From NCBI GenBank assembly GCA_000433415.1, contig FR890569.1, positions 78,048-85,046 of the forward strand: a DNA stretch of 6,999 nucleotides. Direction: 5' to 3'. How positions within the stretch are numbered: the stretch's first letter is position 1; every line of letters starts with the position of its first letter. The notes beneath the pieces are model-generated. The model searched no databases and was not told the origin of the DNA. It saw nothing but the letters and a program-made list of their open reading frames with translations. This DNA is from Clostridium sp. CAG:448. GTDB lineage: Bacteria > Bacillota > Clostridia > Oscillospirales > CAG-272. The position numbers and the translations under genes are program-made. Positions 1-6,347 of the stretch are shown here, in pieces.

Positions 1-1003
1 TTGTGGCGGTAAATGCCGGACCACAGCCGTGGTCTGCGGTGATCATCAACACATCCTCATCATGCAGTACGGAAAGAAAACCGGGCAGCCACGCATCAAA
101 TGCGGCAAGCGCACGCGCATAGCCGTCCACATCGCGCCGATGACCGTACAACATATCGAAGTCCACCAGATTGACAAAACAAAGTCCCGAAAAATCCCGT
201 TCGGCAAGCTGTTTGGTCACTGCCATACCTTCCTGATTGGAATGTGTGAACATATGATCGGTAAAGCCGCGTCCGGCGAAAATATCATAGATTTTTCCGA
301 CGGCGATCACATCCCGTCCGGCTGCTTTCAAAATATCATTGATCGTGTCGCCGGGCGGTTCCAGTGAAAAATCGTGTCGGTTGGCAGTACGGTAAAAATC
401 AGGTGCCGCACCCGCAAAGGGGCGCGCAATCACCCTGCCGACCCTGTCCGCACCGCACAAAAGCTTCCGTGCCATACGGCAGTATTCATACAGTTGCGCT
501 GGGGGTACAAGATCCTCATGTGCCGCAATCTGAAAAACACTGTCTGCCGAGGTGTACACAATCAGCTTGCCGGTGCGCAGATGCTCTTCGCCGTAGTCCT
601 GAATGACCCGTGTGCCGGAATACGGTCGGTTACACAGAATTCCCCTGCCGGTTGCCGCGCAAAAAGCATCCAGAATCCGATCGGGAAAACCGTTCGGATA
701 GGTTGGCAACGGTGTCGGCGAAAACAATCCCGCAATCTCCCAATGCCCGATTGTGGTATCCTTTCCCGCAGATGCTTCCCGCATCCTTGCGGTTGCGGCG
801 GTCGGTGTATCGGTTTTCCCAAGAAAATCCAGTCCGTCGATATTGCCGTATCCCATTTGCCGCAGATGATCCATGCAGAAATACGGCGAGCGGGAAACAG
901 ACCGGATGGTGTTGACTCCGAAGTCTCCGAATGCGGCGGCATCCGGTGCTTCCCCGGCGCCGACGCTGTCAAGAACAATCAAAAATACCCGTTTTGCCTT
1001 CAT
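1..1003 (-). CDS. deoB: Phosphopentomutase DeoB (partial, C-terminus beyond left edge)
   Basis: Interconverts (deoxy)ribose-1-phosphate and (deoxy)ribose-5-phosphate in the cytoplasm, linking nucleoside phosphorolysis to the pentose phosphate and deoxyribose aldolase routes. The frame opens with MKAKRVFLIVLDSVGAGEAP, the typical DeoB start with metal ligand Asp12. GKDTTIGHWE (residues 80-89) is the phospho-threonine loop, with Thr83 the likely phosphorylated residue by comparison with Bacillus enzymes. VDFDMLYGHRRD (280-291) carries metal ligands Asp283 and His288, and ITADHG near the left edge carries the Asp-His pair. The residues between about 100 and 220 match the DeoB cap domain. About 334 residues are visible of a usual 390-407; the last metal His (TDHTRE region) lies outside. 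The ATG overlaps the deoD stop (ATGA at 1003-1000), so translation is probably coupled; a GGGGAG lies 11 bp upstream. Family assignment is firm; completeness cannot be judged. Confidence 0.96.
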   Translation of the reverse strand, partial: MKAKRVFLIVLDSVGAGEAPDAAAFGDFGVNTIRSVSRSPYFCMDHLRQMGYGNIDGLDFLGKTDTPTAATARMREASAGKDTTIGHWEIAGLFSPTPLPTYPNGFPDRILDAFCAATGRGILCNRPYSGTRVIQDYGEEHLRTGKLIVYTSADSVFQIAAHEDLVPPAQLYEYCRMARKLLCGADRVGRVIARPFAGAAPDFYRTANRHDFSLEPPGDTINDILKAAGRDVIAVGKIYDIFAGRGFTDHMFTHSNQEGMAVTKQLAERDFSGLCFVNLVDFDMLYGHRRDVDGYARALAAFDAWLPGFLSVLHDEDVLMITADHGCGPAFTAT

Positions 1004-1752
1004 ACCGATTCCGTCTCCCCGGACGCCTCACACGCCACCGCCGTCTGAAGCGCGATCTCGATCATCTGCGTAAAAGCGGTCTGCCGTTCCTGCGCAGTTG
1101 TATCTTCGTGGGTAATCAGGTTGTTCGATACGGTGCACAGGGCAAGCGCTTCTTTTCCCGCACGCGCGGCGTTCATATAAAGCGCCGCCGCTTCCATTTC
1201 CACCGCCATGACGCCCATTTTACTGAAGGCAAGCACATCCGAGGGTGTATCATCATAGAACACATCCGCGGACAACAGATTGCCGACGTAATAACGTGCC
1301 CCGCTCTTTTGCGCACAGTCAACCGCGGTTCTCAGAAGATCAAAATCGGCGATCGGCGCATAGGTTCCCGGCAGATGGTACTGCTCCGCATAGCGCGAAG
1401 TGGTACATGCGCCCATGCCAAACACAATGTCATAGCATTTGATGTCGGGTCTGATCGCCCCCGCGGAGCCAATGCGGATAATCCGGTCCACATCAAACAG
1501 GCGGAACAACTCGTAGCTGTAAATACCGATGGAAGGCATTCCCATACCGCTTGCCATGACGGATATACGTCTGCCCTGATAGGTTCCCGTATACCCCTGA
1601 ATACCGCGGATATTGTTAAAAAGAACCGGATTCTCAAAAAAGTTTTCCGCAATAAACCGAGAACGCAAAGGATCTCCCGGCATCAGAACCGTTTTTGCGA
1701 TCTCCTGTGGCGCCGCTTCAATATGCGGCGTTGCAATTTTATGATCAGCCAT
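1000..1752 (-). CDS. deoD: Purine nucleoside phosphorylase, DeoD (hexameric) type
   Basis: Phosphorolysis of purine (deoxy)ribonucleosides to free base and pentose-1-phosphate, cytoplasmic. 250 residues against 239 in E. coli; the alignment keeps a constant +6 offset and the extra residues are at both ends. Visible family landmarks: ATPHI (His10, E. coli His4), PGDPLR (Gly26, Arg30), NNIRG (Arg49), SGMGMPSIGIYSYELF, RIGSAGAI (Arg93), VEMEAAALY (Glu187) and AQERQTAF (Arg223, E. coli Arg217). The odd point is CTVSNNLITHED: residue 210, where E. coli has catalytic Asp204 (TVSDH), is Asn (AAC codon at 1125-1123). The frame is open further upstream to 1845, but that start would overlap the preceding gene, and the ATG at 1752 begins exactly at the conserved N-terminus with a GGGGAG site 10 bp upstream. 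It precedes deoB with a 4-bp overlap, the classic nucleoside-catabolism pair. Family certain; substrate range uncertain because of Asn210. Confidence 0.96.
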   Translation of the reverse strand: MADHKIATPHIEAAPQEIAKTVLMPGDPLRSRFIAENFFENPVLFNNIRGIQGYTGTYQGRRISVMASGMGMPSIGIYSYELFRLFDVDRIIRIGSAGAIRPDIKCYDIVFGMGACTTSRYAEQYHLPGTYAPIADFDLLRTAVDCAQKSGARYYVGNLLSADVFYDDTPSDVLAFSKMGVMAVEMEAAALYMNAARAGKEALALCTVSNNLITHEDTTAQERQTAFTQMIEIALQTAVACEASGETESV

Positions 1753-1762
1753 TTTCTGGATT

Positions 1763-1786
1763 CTCCCCTCTCCCCTGTATCGGGGA
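1763..1786 (-). promoter_or_regulatory. deoD leader: purine-rich Shine-Dalgarno with small upstream hairpin
   Basis: Reading the minus strand, TCCCC GATACA GGGGA (1786-1771) can form a 5-bp stem with a 6-base loop. It runs straight into GAGGGGAG (1770-1763), the only plausible ribosome binding site for deoD, 10 bp before the ATG. The hairpin is not followed by a T-run, so it is not a terminator; the GGGG of the stem could compete with or delay the Shine-Dalgarno. The pairing is seen in the sequence; any regulatory effect is speculation. Confidence 0.3.
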
Positions 1787-1790
1787 AACC

Positions 1791-2390
1791 TTATTTTTTC
1801 TCGGTTCCTTCCATGAAGTACGACGCCTCCATGTCCGCGCAACACAATCCGAAGGCGAGCGGAAACATCTCAAGCGCTTTGCCGACGTTGCCCGGATCGT
1901 CCGTTGTGGAAAATCCCATATGATACCGGATGGCAAATGCCTCATCCCGCGTCAGGCGCATATATCCGGATACAATGTACACCGATTTTTCGCCATGCCC
2001 GTAAGGAAGCGTATCCTCAATGGTAAAATAGGGGACGGATTCCCATTTTCCCAATGCGTTTTTGGCATTCCGGTAACTGAGCTTATAGAAATTGACCTTG
2101 CACAAATCGTGCAGAAGCGCCGCAATGGCAAGACTCTCATCCGGATAAGAGACACCGTACATCTCACGCATCCGGGGACGCGCCATAATGTCCACCAGGC
2201 AATCATAAACATTCAGACTGTGCTGGCAGAGTCCGCCCTCATAGGCACCGTGAAAACGGGTGCTCGCAGGCGCCGTAAAAAAGTCGCAACTGTCCGAGCA
2301 GAGATAGCTCAGCAGCTTATCTGCCCCTTCCCGCTGTACTTTATCGTTGAAAATCGAAATAAACCGCTCTTTGTTTTCCTGTATTCCCAT
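1791..2390 (-). CDS. HD-domain phosphohydrolase-like protein, function unassigned
   Basis: A 199-residue protein with an HD metal-dependent hydrolase fold. The likely metal ligands are His57 in GGLCQHSLNVY, the His94-Asp95 doublet in ALLHDLCK, and Asp186 in CCADMEASYF. Additional histidines His132 (GHGEKS) and His157 (IRYHMG) sit where binuclear HD enzymes carry extra ligands. The FHGAYEGGLCQHSL opening resembles the HD part of YhaM-type 3'-5' exonucleases and related Firmicutes HD proteins, but the OB-fold nucleic-acid-binding domain of YhaM is absent, so this is an HD domain alone. No signal peptide or membrane segment. The ATG at 2390 has AGGAG seven bases upstream (2402-2398). It lies 27 bp after the glycosidase and 38 bp before deoD in the same direction. 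From context a nucleotide or phosphoester substrate feeding nucleoside catabolism is possible, but nothing in the sequence fixes it. Confidence 0.88.
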   Translation of the reverse strand: MGIQENKERFISIFNDKVQREGADKLLSYLCSDSCDFFTAPASTRFHGAYEGGLCQHSLNVYDCLVDIMARPRMREMYGVSYPDESLAIAALLHDLCKVNFYKLSYRNAKNALGKWESVPYFTIEDTLPYGHGEKSVYIVSGYMRLTRDEAFAIRYHMGFSTTDDPGNVGKALEMFPLAFGLCCADMEASYFMEGTEKK

Positions 2391-2417
2391 AAAAGTTCTC
2401 CTGTTTTTTCTGCTTAC

Positions 2418-4748
2418 TCAGGCATCAAATCCTTCAAAACAATCCATTCCGCACAAACGGATCGCCTCGGTATAGCGCGCATAATCAACCGCAATCAGAT
2501 TTGTGACATAGTGATTGTATCCGTCAACACCATCGCCGGTCCACCGGATCAGTCGGAAGGACTTTTCCCCGGTCTGCACAGGCGTCTTTGCCACACATAC
2601 GGAGGTATCGCCCGGCACGGTTGCTTCTCCCTGCGCCAGAACCGCTCCGGTCAGGGGTTCCGTTACCGTATAGGCAATATGCACGCTCTCCGGGGTATCG
2701 TTGACCGCGTACAGTCCGCACATGCCGTCTACCGGTTCATCGTACATCATGCACACAGGCTGTTGAGACCGCCGGATATAGTGGAATGCCAATTTTTTGC
2801 GACCGTAATAGTCTACAACGGCATCGGAAACCTGGGGCCATCCGTCAATCAGATTCCACCAGATGATGCCGGTACGGCGCCATTTACGCAGACGGAAACG
2901 CTCGATGAAATACTTCACTGCCTCCGCCTGGGAGATCTGACTCATCCGGCAGAAGTCCGGAAGGTTGTCCGGCAAATCCCCGAACAGCACACGTACCTGA
3001 TTTGCCATCAGCCCCGTACGGTAAGAGAACATCCCGTTCGGATCGGCGTCGGGACTGGTTCCGTGCAGAATCCAATCGCTCCCAGGAACACCGTTCCGGT
3101 CAAAGATAGGCCAAAGCTGTTCTTTGCGGATAAAGGACGAGAGGGACGCCGGTGACGGACACCCGTGATAACCGGTCTCCGAGGCAAAGTGGCAAAGGGA
3201 ACCCTGATAAAAATCCCCCTTAAAGTAATCACGCGGTCCCCACAGGTGATCCTCTGTCGTCAGCAAACCGGTGCTTACCGCCTTTTCATCAAAGTATGGA
3301 GAGCTTGGCAGGTAGGGGCGCACCACGTCGTAGGTTTCCACCGCCTCCTGCAGGATCACGCGAGTCAGTCGGTTTCTGTTCGGATCCCGCATAACCCGGT
3401 TCCAGGAATAAGCGTAATCGCATTCGTTGTCCCCTGCCCACAAAACCAGCGCGGGGTGATTGCGCAAACGGCAAATCACCTTTCTTGCCTCTTCACGCAA
3501 AAGATTCTGCATACGCGCATCCTGCGGGTACACGGCACATCCCATGCCGAAATCCTGCCAGAGCAGGATGCCGTGCGCATCACACCAATCATAAAAAGCG
3601 TCGTTTTCGTAAACGTTGCCGCCCCACAGGCGCAAGGAATTACAACCGATCTCATCCAGAAGCGTCAGCGCGCGCGGCAGATTTTCAATGTCACGGGAAT
3701 GAAAAGCATCCAGCGGCACCCAGTTGGAGCCCATCCAGAAAACCCGTTTTCCGTTGACAAGGAAGCAAAAGTCTGCTTCCTCGGAACCGTCCTCCACCGA
3801 TGTGCGGCGCAATTCTACGGTGCGTACGCCGAACAGAACGGTCTGTTCATCCACGACGGTACCGTCACGCTCCAGACGAATCCGCACCCGGTACAAGGAA
3901 GGATCTCCGGCGTTTTTGGGATACCAATAACGGCAGTTTTCAATATGCAACGGCAGAGTGTCGCAGGTATGCCACAGTCTTGTCTGCGCGGCAAAAACGG
4001 AATCCCCGCAGCATCCCTCTATGTGCAAAAGCAACCCTTCCAGGTTATCTGCGTCTGTCTCAATGTGATAGTAAAAATTGACTTCACCCGTTTTCTTTGC
4101 ATGGTCAATTCCGACGGTATACAGGTATACCTCCTCCAGGTGCTCTGTCGGTTTTGAAAGCAGCCACACCGGCTTCCAGATTCCCCCGGAAACCGTGCGC
4201 GGAATGATATCCCAGCCGAACGTGGACGCCGCCTTACGAAGGGGCAATGACGCCATTTCATAGTGCATGGCATTGCACATGGGTGGCAGAGGAAACTGCC
4301 TGCCGTAAATCGTGGAAGGAAGAATATGCACAACCAGTTCGTTTCCGACCGGCTTCAGACAATCCGCACGGAATTCGTGTTCCACCAACATATTCTCCAC
4401 AAATCCCAGCCGCACACCGTTCAGGTAAATTTCCGCCGCGGTATCGATACCGTCAAAGCGCAAATAGGCTTCACCCCCGTCGTCCGTAAAATCAAAGACC
4501 GTATCATACCAAAGATGCAGAGACTCCAATTCCCTTTCCTTTTCGATGTTGCCGCCGAAGAACGGATCCTCAATGATGCCGGCACGGAAAAGATCCAATT
4601 CAAAATTCCCGGGCACTTTTGCTTGCACGCATGGCAAATCGGACGCCTGCAATGAACGGCGGTCAGAAAATGAGAACCCGTTTTTTCTGACCAGACTGTG
4701 ATGTGCATAACGCAGGGACCATCCATTGTTCAACTCTGTTTTTTTCAT
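2418..4748 (-). CDS. Glycoside hydrolase family 2, beta-mannosidase-like
   Basis: A 776-residue retaining exo-glycosidase. The N-terminal sugar-binding beta-sandwich spans about residues 1-200 (VPGNFELDLFRAGIIEDPFFGGN; RKAASTFGWDIIPR at 171-184, the counterpart of the FGWDWGPR motif of beta-mannosidases; SGGIWKPVWL). An immunoglobulin-like domain follows to about 320, then the TIM barrel with LRLWGGNVYENDAFYDWCD and LLWQDF. WAGDNE ends in the acid/base Glu442, and HFASETGYHG holds the likely nucleophile Glu524. GIIWWNLIDGWPQ starts at 627, followed by VDYYGRKK and a short C-terminal beta domain. All catalytic motifs are intact. It is somewhat shorter than many beta-mannosidases (820-880). No signal peptide, so it probably acts in the cytoplasm on imported beta-mannosides or small glycans. 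ATG at 4748 with AGGAG seven bases upstream (4760-4756). Family GH2 is firm; mannoside specificity is by motif resemblance, and another exo-beta-glycosidase activity is possible. Confidence 0.9.
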   Translation of the reverse strand: MKKTELNNGWSLRYAHHSLVRKNGFSFSDRRSLQASDLPCVQAKVPGNFELDLFRAGIIEDPFFGGNIEKERELESLHLWYDTVFDFTDDGGEAYLRFDGIDTAAEIYLNGVRLGFVENMLVEHEFRADCLKPVGNELVVHILPSTIYGRQFPLPPMCNAMHYEMASLPLRKAASTFGWDIIPRTVSGGIWKPVWLLSKPTEHLEEVYLYTVGIDHAKKTGEVNFYYHIETDADNLEGLLLHIEGCCGDSVFAAQTRLWHTCDTLPLHIENCRYWYPKNAGDPSLYRVRIRLERDGTVVDEQTVLFGVRTVELRRTSVEDGSEEADFCFLVNGKRVFWMGSNWVPLDAFHSRDIENLPRALTLLDEIGCNSLRLWGGNVYENDAFYDWCDAHGILLWQDFGMGCAVYPQDARMQNLLREEARKVICRLRNHPALVLWAGDNECDYAYSWNRVMRDPNRNRLTRVILQEAVETYDVVRPYLPSSPYFDEKAVSTGLLTTEDHLWGPRDYFKGDFYQGSLCHFASETGYHGCPSPASLSSFIRKEQLWPIFDRNGVPGSDWILHGTSPDADPNGMFSYRTGLMANQVRVLFGDLPDNLPDFCRMSQISQAEAVKYFIERFRLRKWRRTGIIWWNLIDGWPQVSDAVVDYYGRKKLAFHYIRRSQQPVCMMYDEPVDGMCGLYAVNDTPESVHIAYTVTEPLTGAVLAQGEATVPGDTSVCVAKTPVQTGEKSFRLIRWTGDGVDGYNHYVTNLIAVDYARYTEAIRLCGMDCFEGFDA

Positions 4749-4796
4749 GGTTCATCTCCTTGTCAAAAATTCCGATTTTATTCAATCCCCTGTTAT

Positions 4797-6188
4797 TCAA
4801 CACTCAAAGTCATGAAAATCCACCTTTTGCGCGGATATGACACGCCTTCTGCTTTCCAATTGCCCGAAGAAAAGGTTCTCTGTCGCGTACTCCGCTTCTC
4901 CGCTCTGATTATCATAGGGATCCATCCGGAGATATTTCTTATCCGGCGTAAACGGAACCTGAAATTCGTTGCACGCAACCAGGCGGAACGGATCCAGATT
5001 GCCAAAGTAGTGCGCATGCTTTTCGGGATCGCTTGTATTCCCGTAGGAAGGATCGCAATACAGCCATCCGTAAGGCGCAATGTAGAACATCGCCCAATCG
5101 TGACTGCCGATATGATCCGGGCGAACCGCGCTGCCCGACTGCCACTTTGCGGGAATTCCAAGACAGCGGCAAAGCGTAATAAAGACAAGCGCCATGGTGC
5201 CGCAATCCCCGTAACCGTTCAGCATCACAAATTCCGGAATGTTCTCAATGTAGAGATAATCACGCACATAGGAATAAGATACATGATCACGAATCCAATC
5301 GTAAACGCGGCGGGCAAGCAGAAGAGGATTTTTTTCATCGCCCGCGATTTCCTTCGCCACAGCACGGACATACGGTGTAAAGCGGATATGCGGATACTGT
5401 TCGCAAAGATACGCCGGCATATCCGGTTGCTGACCGCATACCTTATCCGGGTCAAGCACCGTGTATTTTGCATGATTAACATAGGAAAAACGGACGCTGT
5501 ACACGGTTTCGGGGACATGAGCAGTTTCAATCATTGCCGTCCGGATGGAACTGTCCGAAATCTGCACCGGATGCGATGACGAGAGCAGGCGGATATCCGA
5601 TTGCGTTGCACACGCTACCGGATACGGGAACCACAGACGTATCCGCTCACCCGGACGGTCAAACGCCGGCAGAACACGCAGGGTTTCCTCCACCTCGAAC
5701 CGATAGGCGCATCCTCCCTCTTCCTGCATCAGATCGCAAACCTCCTGCCGAATATCCCGCGGCTTCTCCGCATCGGATGACGCAGGCTCTTGCTCCTTTG
5801 CAAATGTGCTGTTCAGATAATCACTGTGTGTCAGGAAAATGTTGGAGAGCGCACCGTTTTCAAAATAGCGGGCGCCGTTCTTCATAATGAAATCGACATT
5901 TCCCATACCGATCAATTCGTCAAGCGTTTTTTGGCTCGCTTGCGGATACCGCTCACGCAATCCTTTGAGCATTGCGGCATCATCGGTTTGATAGTTCATC
6001 TGCAATCCTGCGGCAAATACGCGCTCGATTTCCAAGCGTTTGCGCAGTGCCATCGGGATCGTCCATTCCAGCAGGCGATCAATACAGGCAATTTCACCCT
6101 CGAAATCACCGTTAAATTTATAAAGATTGACCTCTTGCGGCAGATTGACCGCAAGATAGCAAAGATCCGCAAATGCAAACCCTTCCAT
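4797..6188 (-). CDS. Transglutaminase-like (papain-fold) domain protein
   Basis: A 463-residue protein with a bacterial transglutaminase-like core. The Cys-His-Asp triad is visible as Cys329 in GYGDCGTMALVFITLCRCLG, His363 in GSHDWAMFYI and Asp379 in LYCDPSYGN, in the standard order and spacing. Just before it, about residues 160-250 (YRFEVEETLRVL, IRLWFPYP, VYSVRFSYVNHAKYT) look like the beta-sandwich that often precedes such cores. The first ~145 residues are helix-rich and I do not recognise them. No signal peptide or membrane segment, so it is probably cytoplasmic. Such domains can act as peptidases or amidases as well as crosslinkers, and the reaction is not determined here. Start: AGGAGG (6200-6195) lies six bases before the ATG at 6188 and three before an adjacent ATG at 6191. 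In-frame ATGs at 6239 and 6266 fall in or upstream of the promoter and are excluded; one at 6230 is at the predicted transcript start. First gene of the leftward operon, 48 bp before the glycosidase. Confidence 0.88.
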   Translation of the reverse strand: MEGFAFADLCYLAVNLPQEVNLYKFNGDFEGEIACIDRLLEWTIPMALRKRLEIERVFAAGLQMNYQTDDAAMLKGLRERYPQASQKTLDELIGMGNVDFIMKNGARYFENGALSNIFLTHSDYLNSTFAKEQEPASSDAEKPRDIRQEVCDLMQEEGGCAYRFEVEETLRVLPAFDRPGERIRLWFPYPVACATQSDIRLLSSSHPVQISDSSIRTAMIETAHVPETVYSVRFSYVNHAKYTVLDPDKVCGQQPDMPAYLCEQYPHIRFTPYVRAVAKEIAGDEKNPLLLARRVYDWIRDHVSYSYVRDYLYIENIPEFVMLNGYGDCGTMALVFITLCRCLGIPAKWQSGSAVRPDHIGSHDWAMFYIAPYGWLYCDPSYGNTSDPEKHAHYFGNLDPFRLVACNEFQVPFTPDKKYLRMDPYDNQSGEAEYATENLFFGQLESRRRVISAQKVDFHDFEC

Positions 6189-6194
6189 CATTTT

Positions 6195-6200
6195 CCTCCT
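6195..6200 (-). promoter_or_regulatory. Ribosome binding site deciding the transglutaminase-like gene start
   Basis: A full AGGAGG on the minus strand, six bases before the ATG at 6188 (three before the one at 6191). It outweighs the longer open frame that extends to 6266 and places the start after the promoter, giving a leader of about 40 bases. Confidence 0.85.
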
Positions 6201-6237
6201 CACGATACGACGATACGTTTTTTTGTTCATTGTTTTC

Positions 6238-6266
6238 ATTATAGCACACCGCTGTGGACTTGTCAA
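6238..6266 (-). promoter_or_regulatory. Sigma-A promoter of the leftward five-gene operon
   Basis: On the minus strand there is a consensus -35 TTGACA (6266-6261), a 17-bp spacer and a consensus -10 TATAAT (6243-6238). TGC precedes the -10, forming an extended -10 element. The predicted transcript start is about 6231. No mismatch to consensus in either hexamer. It is the only convincing promoter I found for the downstream genes through deoB. Confidence 0.9.
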
Positions 6267-6288
6267 ATCTTTTTATTGTGTTTTCGTA

Positions 6289-6317
6289 TTGACAATTCCA
6301 CAAGAAAATGCTAAAAT
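6289..6317 (+). promoter_or_regulatory. Sigma-A promoter of the D-amino acid aminotransferase gene
   Basis: TTGACA (6289-6294), 17-bp spacer, TAAAAT (6312-6317, one mismatch to consensus), again with TGC directly before the -10. Its -35 is back-to-back with that of the leftward promoter, 22 bp apart, so the two polymerases would bind side by side facing away. The transcript should begin near 6324, leaving a leader of about 24 bases. Confidence 0.88.
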
Positions 6318-6335
6318 GAGAATGATAAAGAAATC

Positions 6336-6340
6336 GGAGG
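6336..6340 (+). promoter_or_regulatory. Ribosome binding site of the aminotransferase gene
   Basis: GGAGG lies seven bases before the ATG at 6348, the start of the aminotransferase frame. Another ATG at 6344 is only three bases away and opens an 8-codon frame ending at 6370, so the ATG at 6348 is the better start. Confidence 0.8.
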
Positions 6341-6347
6341 GCGATGT

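Noticed and set aside
1771..1786. Hairpin before deoD as an intrinsic terminator
   Set aside because: The stem is only 5 bp and is followed by purines, not a T-run, on the transcribed strand.
931..3155. Long open frames on the plus strand (330 residues at 931-1923 and 486 residues at 1695-3155)
   Set aside because: They lie antisense to deoD, the HD gene and the glycosidase, all of which have clear family motifs. The plus-strand translations are rich in Arg, His and Pro with no recognisable domain, as expected of shadow frames.
4738..4766. TTGACA on the minus strand (4766-4761) as a possible internal promoter for the glycosidase
   Set aside because: The hexamer 17 bp downstream is AAAAAC, inside the coding start, and the motif overlaps the Shine-Dalgarno region; it is not a usable -10.
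4778..4800. 8-bp direct repeat ttattcaa at 4778-4785 and 4793-4800
   Set aside because: Only two copies in an AT-rich spacer, one overlapping the stop codon of the transglutaminase-like gene; compatible with chance.
4698..5579. 293-residue plus-strand open frame
   Set aside because: Antisense to the transglutaminase-like gene, including its catalytic triad region; no promoter, ribosome site or domain of its own.
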